This document shows, piece after piece, positions 1 to 3,628 of a DNA stretch of 9,633 bases. Numbering within the stretch: the first letter of the stretch is position 1; each line of letters begins with the position of its first letter. A program made the translations under genes and the position numbers. A model generated the notes under the pieces. That model searched no databases. It saw nothing but the letters and a program-made list of their open reading frames with translations, and was not told the DNA's origin. Location of the stretch: assembly GCA_910588045.1 (NCBI GenBank), contig CAJUPS010000109.1, positions 1 through 9,633 of the forward strand. The letters run 5' to 3'. The DNA comes from an uncultured Oscillospiraceae bacterium. GTDB lineage: Bacteria > Bacillota > Clostridia > Oscillospirales > Oscillospiraceae.

Positions 1-324
1 GCGGTCCACTTCGTTGTCATAGGTGCCGTTGGCGGACTGGGTGGCCAGGGTGACCATGCGGTTGAGCATGTCCTGGACTTCCTGCATGGCGCCTTCGGCG
101 GTCTTCACCAGGGAGATACCGTCCTTGACGTTCTTGCTGGCGGCGTTCAGACCGGAGATCTGCGCACGCATCTTCTCGGAAATGGCCAGACCGGCGGCGT
201 CATCGCCCGCGCGGTTGATCTTGTAACCGGAGGACAGCTTCTCCAGGTTCTTGGACACTGCACTGGTGTTGGTGTTGTAGTTGCGGTATGCGTTCATAGC
301 CGCAATATTGTGTTGGATCCTCAT
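1..324 (-). CDS. hag: Flagellin, N-terminal part (3' end beyond the left edge)
   Basis: Subunit of the flagellar filament, exported through the flagellar type III apparatus. Only the first 108 codons are here. The translation starts MRIQHNIAAMNAYRN and contains the flagellin D0/D1 hallmark SSGYKINRAGDDAAGLAIS near residues 31-50, followed by the heptad-rich coiled-coil segment of D1 up to QSANGTYDNEVDR, which reaches the edge in frame. The ATG at 324-322 is preceded on the minus strand by GAAAGGAAG with good spacing. It is the last visible gene of a leftward set: recombinase-tail protein, csrA, flagellin. The leader carries a probable CsrA target. The family assignment is secure; the variable central domain and C-terminal D0 helix cannot be seen. 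The symbol hag follows Firmicutes usage; fliC is equivalent. Confidence 0.96.
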   Translation of the reverse strand, partial: MRIQHNIAAMNAYRNYNTNTSAVSKNLEKLSSGYKINRAGDDAAGLAISEKMRAQISGLNAASKNVKDGISLVKTAEGAMQEVQDMLNRMVTLATQSANGTYDNEVDR

Positions 325-330
325 TTTATT

Positions 331-407
331 GCTTCCTTTCAAAAAAATGATTAATGATTTGTGAGGGGAATACTCTCACTGTGCCGGAGCATCCTTTTAC
401 CGGCACA
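331..407 (-). promoter_or_regulatory. Flagellin mRNA leader: CsrA-type hairpin plus Shine-Dalgarno
   Basis: On the minus strand, bases 407-380 form a perfect 8-bp stem, TGTGCCGG with CCGGCACA. Its 12-nt loop is TAAAAGGATGCT, so the AGGATG core of the CsrA consensus is presented single-stranded, the preferred CsrA geometry. A second small hairpin follows (379-361, GTGAG with CTCAC). The Shine-Dalgarno (340-331, GAAAGGAAGC) supplies a second GGA. A loop GGA upstream plus a GGA at the Shine-Dalgarno is how CsrA represses hag translation in Bacillus subtilis. The stem and loop are directly visible; regulation by CsrA is inferred from this match and from csrA lying next door. Confidence 0.75.
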
Positions 408-506
408 TTTGGGTTTGTGCGCCGCCTCCCGGTATCCGGCCGGACATGCCGGGCCGCGGTGCGAGGGACTCTATTTCAGCTGACCCGTCGGCCAGGTGAA
501 ATCTAT
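408..506 (-). other. csrA-flagellin intergenic stretch
   Basis: This is the upstream part of the flagellin leader and the csrA 3' flank. It contains a GC-rich inverted repeat (CCCGG at 428-432 with CCGGG at 449-453, enclosing the palindrome TCCGGCCGGA at 435-444) that could fold in the transcript. No run of U follows it on the minus strand, so it is not a standard terminator. I see no convincing sigma-A or flagellar sigma-28 promoter here. Flagellin may be read through from upstream or use a promoter I cannot recognise. Confidence 0.4.
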
Positions 507-701
507 TCAGGGTTGCTTCCACTTTGCGATACAGTCCGGCGGCGGGGTTCCGTTGCGCTCCAGCACCTTCCCGCGCACGATGGGGACGCTGCGGTCCGCC
601 TCGATGGCGAGAAAGCACCTTCCCCGGGCCACCTTCGTGAACTTGACAACAACGTCCCCGATGGTGACGTACTCCTCCGGTCCAAGGGAAATCGATAACA
701 T
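507..701 (-). CDS. csrA: CsrA-family RNA-binding translational regulator
   Basis: Small dimeric RNA-binding protein that recognises GGA motifs in mRNA hairpin loops and blocks ribosome access; in Firmicutes its main target is flagellin mRNA. The 64 residues follow the CsrA fold: start MLSISLGPEEYVTIGD (consensus MLVLxRKxGExIxIGD), then VARGRCFLAIEA (consensus GxxVxLxIxAP) and SVPIVRGKV, with R43 at the place of the RNA-contacting Arg44 of E. coli CsrA. Oddities are Asp36 where the family has Pro after Ala, and a short unusual tail from residue 50 (NGTPPPDCIAKWKQP). The start is fixed by AAGGAGG just upstream. It lies 50 bp after the recombinase-tail gene with no terminator between, so the two are probably co-transcribed. 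No fliW, its usual antagonist gene, is in the window. Confidence 0.88.
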   Translation of the reverse strand: MLSISLGPEEYVTIGDVVVKFTKVARGRCFLAIEADRSVPIVRGKVLERNGTPPPDCIAKWKQP

Positions 702-751
702 AACGGCCTCCTTGCAATTTCCGGCGCACGATCCATTGCGTCCGGTCCGAC

Positions 752-1138
752 TTATCCGGCCTGCTCCCGGCGGTCGATGGCCCTCCGGAAGGAGGTCCGT
801 ACCATGCCGCAGGCCTCCGCGGCCTGGGAGAGCGTCATTTCACCCTCCCGCCACGCCTCGTAGCAGTTGTCGAAATTCTCCGGCAGGGGCTTCCGCGCCA
901 TTCCGAACCGGACGCCCCGGGCCTTGGCCGCCGCAATGCCCGCCGCCTGCTTCTGACGGCGCTCCTGCTGTTGGGTCTCCTTTGCAACGGCCAGGAACAG
1001 TTCGGACACCAGTCCGCCCAGCAGCTGCTCCTTTCCCATGGCGGCATCCAGGGTGGAGAGCTGGTGGATGATTTCTCCGGCCATCACCCGCAGCTGCTCC
1101 TGTACGTCGCCGCCAGGATGCTCCAAAATCTGTGCCAT
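752..1138 (-). CDS. Serine-recombinase-derived HTH protein lacking the catalytic domain
   Basis: A 128-residue protein whose second half is the DNA-binding end of a resolvase/invertase-type serine recombinase: the long E-helix and linker ERRQKQAAGIAAAKARGVRFG (about residues 59-79), then KPLPENF and a Hin-type helix-turn-helix, about residues 92-122 (MTLSQAAEACGMVRTSFRRA). The catalytic N-terminal domain with its active-site Ser and Arg residues is absent. It is replaced by about 50 residues (MAQILEHPGGDVQEQLRVMAGE onward) that look helical and match nothing I recognise. The gene has its own ATG and a strong AGGAGG 7 nt upstream, so it appears to be an intact small gene and not a mere remnant. 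It probably binds DNA; the palindromes just upstream are candidate targets. It is likely co-transcribed with csrA. An anti-recombination or transcription-factor role is inference. Confidence 0.72.
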   Translation of the reverse strand: MAQILEHPGGDVQEQLRVMAGEIIHQLSTLDAAMGKEQLLGGLVSELFLAVAKETQQQERRQKQAAGIAAAKARGVRFGMARKPLPENFDNCYEAWREGEMTLSQAAEACGMVRTSFRRAIDRREQAG

Positions 1139-1182
1139 GACAAAGCCTCCTATCTGTCCAGCTGGCGCATTCTGTCGCGGAA

Positions 1183-1200
1183 CAGAAAGTATACTTTCTG
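1183..1200. repeat. Perfect 18-bp palindrome, GTATAC core (site 1)
   Basis: CAGAAAGTATACTTTCTG reads the same on both strands. It lies 45-62 bp upstream of the start codon of the recombinase-tail protein, and read on that gene's strand it contains TATACT, which could be a -10 element. It is likely an operator. Its centre is 20 bp, about two helical turns, from the centre of site 2. Confidence 0.6.
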
Positions 1201-1223
1201 CGCAGAAGGTATACCTTTTGCGT
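1200..1223. repeat. Near-perfect palindrome, GTATAC core (site 2)
   Basis: Its centre is AAGGTATACCTT with GC-rich ends (CGC and GCG); one mismatched pair (G1205/T1218) spoils perfect symmetry. It abuts site 1 and matches site 3 at 23 of 24 positions in the same orientation, so the two form a direct repeat 137 bp apart, near 13 helical turns. Confidence 0.6.
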
Positions 1224-1423
1224 GGAAATTGGTGGGTTCAAAATTTTTCTGAAAGGACCCTTATTTTTGCAGAAAAACATCCGATATAGTTGGTGTAGAC
1301 GTTGCGGGCCCGCTGCGCAAAGGCGTAAAATGGAGCGCGCAAAAGGTATACCTTTTGCGTAGGTAAATCCGGCGGTTTGGGGCGCTTTGAAGAGTTGCTT
1401 TTGGCCAATTTGCTGCTATATAT
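1224..1423. other. Intergenic region between divergent genes
   Basis: No coding sequence is supported here. It holds palindromic site 3 (listed separately), a 10-bp GC palindrome GCGGGCCCGC at 1304-1313, and A/T-rich sequence at 1245-1275 that could hold the leftward promoter (on the minus strand TTGAAC lies upstream of the sites, but its spacing to the TATACC/TATACT hexamers is poor). I see no RNA gene. Confidence 0.4.
1337..1360. repeat. 22-bp perfect palindrome, GTATAC core (site 3)
   Basis: Bases 1338-1359 form a perfect palindrome centred on AAAAGGTATACCTTTT and closed by CGC/GCG. It is the most symmetric copy. With sites 1 and 2 it makes an array of three dimer-type binding sites upstream of a protein with a resolvase-like HTH, which resembles a res-type array or a looped operator. 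Confidence 0.6.
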
Positions 1424-1470
1424 AAAAAGGACTGATTCTCCTCTTGTCAGAGGGAAATCAGTCCTTTTTT
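1424..1470. terminator. Strong bidirectional intrinsic terminator
   Basis: A perfect 14-bp stem (1424-1437 with 1456-1469, AAAAAGGACTGATT and its complement) is capped by an inner CCTCT/AGAGG stem with loop TGTC. A T-run follows on the plus strand and an A-run precedes it, so it can terminate in both directions. It sits about 110 bp before the tyrosine recombinase gene, where it insulates that gene from upstream transcription and could end leftward antisense transcripts. Confidence 0.8.
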
Positions 1471-1503
1471 GTTCTTATTCCGTATCCCGCAATCAAGTTC
1501 CTC

Positions 1504-1529
1504 TTGCGAAAATCAGAAAATAGTATAAG
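1504..1529 (+). promoter_or_regulatory. Possible recombinase promoter (weak)
   Basis: TATAAG at 1524-1529 is a fair -10 element upstream of the recombinase. The -35 side (CTTGCG or TTGCGA around 1503-1509) is poor or badly spaced. An inverted repeat, CTTATTCC (1474-1481) with GGAATAAG (1536-1543), brackets it. Expression is probably low or needs an activator. Confidence 0.3.
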
Positions 1530-1581
1530 ATTTCTGGAATAAGGCAAACCTTTCATTATCTATTTCGGGGAGGGCTACACT

Positions 1582-2421
1582 ATGACTGACCGGATGCTTA
1601 CGCAATCCCACATCACCATATTTGCCAACATGCTCCACGCCGAGGAGCGGGCCAGCGCAACCATCGAGAAATATTTACGGGATGTCCGTGCCTTCACGGC
1701 GTGGCTGGAGGGGCGGGAGCTGGAAACCGCTTCCGGATGGCGGGAGCACCTGCTGGAACAGGGCTATGCGCCCGTGACGGTCAATTCCATGCTGTCAGCG
1801 GTAAATCGCTTCCTCAAATTCCTTGGTCGGGAGGACTGCAAGATCAAATTCCTCCGCATCCAGCGAAAAGCGTTCCGGGAGGAGAGCCGGGAGTTGACGA
1901 AGGCGGAATATCAGCGCTTACTAGACACCGCCCGGGAGACGGGCCAGGAACGGTTGGAGCTTCTAATGGAAACCATCTGCGCCACGGGAATCCGGGTTTC
2001 AGAGGTCCGCTATATCACGGTAGAAGCGGCGAACCGGACGGGGACCGACATCCATCTCAAGGGAAAAATCCGCACGATTTTAATCCCCAACAAGCTCCGC
2101 CGGAAACTGCTCAAGTACGCCAAGAAAAACAAAATCGCCTCCGGGGAGATTTTTCTCACCGGAAGCGGAAAGCGGATGTCTCGCGGCCAAATCTGGCGCG
2201 AAATGAAAGCCATCTGCAAAAAAGCGGGCGTGGAGGAATCGAAAGTTTTTCCACACAACCTGCGCCACCTGTTCGCTACGACATTTTATAAAGCCTGCAA
2301 GGACATTGTGAAGCTGGCGGACGTTCTGGGGCACAGTTCCATCAACACCACCCGGATTTATCTGGTCACCACCGGTGCCGAGCACGCGCGGCAGCTGGAA
2401 AAGTTGGGGTTGGTGACGTGA
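1582..2421 (+). CDS. Tyrosine recombinase (integrase/invertase family)
   Basis: Site-specific DNA recombinase of 279 residues, the compact XerC/D-like size. An N-terminal SAM-like core-binding domain covers about residues 10-97 (SATIEKYLRDVRAFTAWL, then VNSMLSAVNRFLKFLG). The catalytic domain has a full active site: R138 in ATGIRVSEV, the beta-hairpin lysine K162 in LKGKIRTILIP, H225 and R228 in HNLRH, H251 in LGHSSINTTRIY, and the nucleophile Y260. It should therefore be active. The start ATG follows GGGGAGGG at 7-nt spacing. No excisionase or phage genes are nearby. A pair of 19-bp inverted repeats begins 14 bp after its stop codon and encloses a promoter, which suggests that its substrate is this neighbouring cassette and that it is an invertase more than a mobile-element integrase; that is inference. 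A terminator hairpin lies upstream and another downstream. Confidence 0.93.
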   Translation: MTDRMLTQSHITIFANMLHAEERASATIEKYLRDVRAFTAWLEGRELETASGWREHLLEQGYAPVTVNSMLSAVNRFLKFLGREDCKIKFLRIQRKAFREESRELTKAEYQRLLDTARETGQERLELLMETICATGIRVSEVRYITVEAANRTGTDIHLKGKIRTILIPNKLRRKLLKYAKKNKIASGEIFLTGSGKRMSRGQIWREMKAICKKAGVEESKVFPHNLRHLFATTFYKACKDIVKLADVLGHSSINTTRIYLVTTGAEHARQLEKLGLVT

Positions 2422-2434
2422 CTTTCGTCAAAGT

Positions 2435-2453
2435 GACAAAATACTCATTTTGT
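2435..2453 (+). repeat. Left inverted repeat of candidate invertible cassette
   Basis: GACAAAATACTCATTTTGT matches the reverse complement of 2656-2674 at 18 of 19 positions. The site itself has palindromic arms (GACAAAAT and ATTTTGTC) around the asymmetric 4-bp core ACTC. Inverted arms around a short central spacer are the usual form of a tyrosine recombinase crossover site. Because the core is asymmetric, the inverted orientation of the two sites predicts inversion and not excision. Confidence 0.75.
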
Positions 2454-2482
2454 CTACACTACATACTGCACTATCTGGAAAT

Positions 2483-2491
2483 ATTATAGCA
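2483..2491 (-). promoter_or_regulatory. Extended -10 promoter pointing left
   Basis: The minus strand reads TGTGCTATAAT (2493-2483): a perfect TATAAT preceded by TGN, with the full TRTG extended -10. The -35 position is weak, which is usual for extended -10 promoters. In this orientation it fires toward the 3' end of the recombinase gene, antisense to it. After inversion about the repeat axis the -10 would lie near 2621-2626, some 70 bp before the AP2-domain start codon. Confidence 0.65.
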
Positions 2492-2546
2492 CAAGTTCTG
2501 CCCAAAGGAAGATGGTTTTCAAAAAATCAGCACTATAACGAAAAAC

Positions 2547-2606
2547 AGGCATGATGATTTAAGGACTGAAAAATTTACGTTCTTTCAGTCCTTGGTTTTC
2601 ATGCCT
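2547..2606. terminator. Two-tier bidirectional terminator inside the cassette
   Basis: The inner stem AAGGACTGAAA (2561-2571) pairs with TTTCAGTCCTT (2583-2593). An outer stem AGGCATGA pairs with TCATGCCT (2599-2606). A T-run follows (CCTTTTTCC) and on the other strand a CCTGTTTTT tail follows, so it works both ways. It stops recombinase readthrough to the right in the present orientation and would insulate the promoter from behind after inversion. It shares AAGGACTGA/TCAGTCCTT with the hairpin upstream of the recombinase. Confidence 0.75.
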
Positions 2607-2655
2607 TTTTCCTTCTGTTTTCAAGAAAAATTCTCCAATAGTTAAGGCTTGAAAA

Positions 2656-2674
2656 ACAAAATGAGTATTTCGTC
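2656..2674 (-). repeat. Right inverted repeat of candidate invertible cassette
   Basis: On the plus strand it reads ACAAAATGAGTATTTCGTC, the inverse of the left repeat with one mismatch (at C2671). Its core is GAGT, the complement of ACTC on the left. Both sites are also followed by TCTACA on the plus strand. It lies just before the AP2-domain ribosome binding site, so the crossover would occur inside that gene's leader. Confidence 0.72.
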
Positions 2675-2680
2675 TACAGC

Positions 2681-2688
2681 GGGAGGTG
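2681..2688 (+). promoter_or_regulatory. Ribosome binding site of the AP2-domain gene
   Basis: GGGAGGTG lies 7 nt before the ATG at 2696 and fixes that start. It is outside the right inverted repeat, so translation signals are unchanged by inversion. Confidence 0.7.
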
Positions 2689-2695
2689 TTGGGAA

Positions 2696-3157
2696 ATGGG
2701 CCACTCAACGAAAAAACTTGATCTGACCGGACAGCGGTTCGGAAAACTGACTGTCCTGGCTCCGGCGGAAAATGTGGGCTCCCGCACGGCCTGGCGCTGC
2801 CGCTGTGACTGCGGTCAGGAGACCGTGGTGAAAACCAGCCGCCTCCGCGACGGACGGACTGTAAGCTGCGGCTGTGTCCACGACGAGGGCATCGAAAGCA
2901 GGCTGACTTATGTAGACGGCACCTGCGTGGAGATGATCCGCGCCAGCACAAAGCGCTGCAACAATACCAGCGGCGTCCCGGGCGTGAACTGGAACGCGCA
3001 GAAGCAGGTCTGGCGCGCCTCCATCTGTTTCAAGGGCAAGCGACACTCCCTAGGCAGCTATAAACTGTTCGACGACGCCGTCAAGGCCCGGAAGCAGGCG
3101 GAAGAGGAGCTGTTCGCCCCCTTCCTGGCAGAGTTTGAACGGGCAGCAAACCAGTAA
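2696..3157 (+). CDS. AP2-domain DNA-binding protein with Cys-rich N-terminus
   Basis: Probable DNA-binding regulator of 153 residues. N-terminal module (about 8-60): LTGQRFGKLTVLAPAE, then Cys 35, 37 and 39 and a CGC pair (Cys 58 and 60), a zinc-ribbon-like arrangement common in Firmicutes and phage AP2 proteins. C-terminal module (about 91-140): SGVPGVNWNAQKQVWRAS, KGKRHSLGSYKLFDDAVKAR, the three-strand plus helix pattern of an AP2/ERF domain that binds DNA by its sheet. No nuclease motif (HNH) is seen, although such domains are often fused to homing endonucleases. The gene is immediately downstream of the candidate promoter-inversion cassette, which would control it. No clear rightward promoter lies before it in the present orientation. 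Targets are unknown; the adhesin downstream or the cassette itself are possible. Confidence 0.75.
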   Translation: MGHSTKKLDLTGQRFGKLTVLAPAENVGSRTAWRCRCDCGQETVVKTSRLRDGRTVSCGCVHDEGIESRLTYVDGTCVEMIRASTKRCNNTSGVPGVNWNAQKQVWRASICFKGKRHSLGSYKLFDDAVKARKQAEEELFAPFLAEFERAANQ

Positions 3158-3328
3158 GGGTATACTCCTGTTGCCGCCACACCCTCGGGGCGGGTCAGGT
3201 GGTATATACGTCCCAAAGAAGTCCGACGATACCACAATGGAGGAGGGATGCGCATGGAACAGATGGCCCCGGGGGCACACCGGGGCGGGCCACGGACCGC
3301 GATGTCCGCAAAATAACTCTGGCACAGC
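3158..3328 (+). other. Upstream part of the adhesin leader
   Basis: It holds an RNA hairpin (GTGGTAT at 3199-3205 with ATACCAC at 3229-3235, plus an inner CGTC/GACG pair) and an overlapping alternative stem (CCACACCC at 3177-3184 with GGGT and GTGG ending at 3202). TATACT at 3161-3166 is a -10-like hexamer, but its nearest -35 candidate TTGAAC (3135-3140) is 20 bp away. No U-rich terminator follows the AP2-domain stop codon, so readthrough into the riboswitch leader is possible. A possible 20-codon ORF is listed separately. Confidence 0.4.
3254..3316 (+). CDS. Possible 20-codon leader peptide
   Basis: ATG at 3254 follows GGAGGAGGG at 6-nt spacing, a better ribosome binding site than those of several real genes here. 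It encodes MEQMAPGAHRGGPRTAMSAK and stops 24 bases before the first riboswitch core. No family is recognised. It could be chance in GC-rich DNA, or a short leader ORF. Low confidence. Confidence 0.22.
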   Translation: MEQMAPGAHRGGPRTAMSAK

Positions 3329-3337
3329 AACATCATT

Positions 3338-3423
3338 TTAGGCAAACCATGGGAAACCATGGGACAGCAAAGTCATGGGGACTAAGGTATCGTACCCCGC
3401 AAGGGGACCTCTGCCAGAACCCT
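3338..3423 (+). ncRNA. Cyclic di-GMP-I (GEMM-I) riboswitch aptamer 1
   Basis: The core is a near-consensus match. AGGCAAACC (3340-3348) leads into a CCATGG stem closed by a GAAA tetraloop (3353-3356), then GGGACAGCAAAGTC (3361-3374) and GGGGACTAAGG (3377-3387). The 3' helix follows with apical stem CCCCGCAAGGGG and TGCCAGAACC. The GAAA tetraloop, GCAAAG and CTAA are the family's invariant elements. It senses the second messenger c-di-GMP. It lies about 240 nt upstream of a large secreted surface protein, a classic target class for this riboswitch. Confidence 0.9.
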
Positions 3424-3437
3424 GCGAAACCTTTTTT
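3384..3437 (+). terminator. Putative attenuator overlapping aptamer 1
   Basis: AAGGTATCG (3384-3392, including aptamer bases) can pair with CGAAACCTT (3425-3433) at 8 of 9 positions, enclosing the CCCCGCAAGGGG hairpin and followed by a T-run (3432-3437). This would be an intrinsic terminator that competes with the ligand-bound fold, which predicts antitermination by c-di-GMP. A competing small hairpin GCGAAA/TTTCGC (3424-3440) exists. The pairing is visible; its use as an expression platform is inferred. Confidence 0.45.
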
Positions 3438-3507
3438 CGCGGAGCGAGGAGAGGCAGGCGCACAACGCCTGTTTCGACGAACTATGTCAGCCCGGCCGCT
3501 GGAAAAA
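3438..3507 (+). other. Linker between the two aptamers
   Basis: It contains a 6-bp hairpin, CAGGCG (3455-3460) with CGCCTG (3466-3471), followed by TTT. It could be a spacer element or a weak pause site. Nothing else is recognised. Confidence 0.35.
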
Positions 3508-3587
3508 CCGGCACCCCGTCTGAAAAGGCGGTCCGCAAAGCTAACAGGGGCTAAAACGCGTTTTGCGTCATGCCAGCCAGCCGCCGG
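3508..3587 (+). ncRNA. Divergent c-di-GMP-I-like aptamer 2
   Basis: The 3' half matches the family well: CGCAAAGCT (3534-3542), AACAGGGGCTAAAA, a short hairpin ACGCGTTTTGCGT, then ATGCCAGCCAGCCGCC. The 5' half has the GAAA tetraloop capping CCGTCT/AGGCGG, but GGCACC replaces the usual GGCAAACC and GGTCC replaces GGGAC. CCGGC (3508-3512) can pair with GCCGG (3583-3587) to close the domain. It is either a second c-di-GMP sensor in tandem, a variant with altered specificity, or a decayed copy. Confidence 0.62.
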
Positions 3588-3605
3588 ATCACTGATCCGA
3601 ATTTT
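3585..3605 (+). terminator. Small hairpin after aptamer 2 (possible expression platform)
   Basis: CGGATC (3585-3590) pairs with GATCCG (3594-3599) around the loop ACT, followed by AATTTT. It reuses the last bases of aptamer 2, so the two folds compete. The T-run is short, so termination would be inefficient; it may instead space the ribosome binding site (AAAGGAAG, 3614-3621). Confidence 0.4.
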
Positions 3606-3628
3606 CCATTCAGAAAGGAAGAGTAATT

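Larger units (their letters stand above)
2454..2655. other. Candidate invertible segment (promoter switch)
   Basis: About 200 bp of noncoding, A/T-rich DNA between the inverted repeats. It holds a leftward extended -10 promoter near its left end and a bidirectional terminator in its middle. No coding sequence or good rightward promoter is visible. In this orientation the AP2-domain gene would be off; inverted, the promoter would face it with the terminator behind. Confidence 0.65.

Noticed and set aside
397..404. GCCGGTAA on the minus strand as a flagellar sigma-28 -10 element
   Set aside because: It differs by one base from GCCGATAA, but no TAAA-type -35 lies 14-16 bp upstream, and the bases are part of the strong leader hairpin. 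I prefer the RNA explanation.
752..1138. The recombinase-tail gene as a simple pseudogene
   Set aside because: It has an intact frame, its own start with AGGAGG, and sits in an apparent operon with csrA, so I annotate it as a gene; fresh decay remains possible.
1582..2674. The recombinase as the integrase of an integrated mobile element
   Set aside because: No attachment-site duplication, tRNA gene, excisionase, relaxase or phage gene is visible; the inverted repeats next to the gene fit inversion better. An element extending beyond the window cannot be fully excluded.
3157..3169. GGGTATACTCC as a fourth copy of the GTATAC palindromes
   Set aside because: Only the six-base core is shared; the flanks are neither symmetric nor like the AAGG/CCTT arms of the three real copies.
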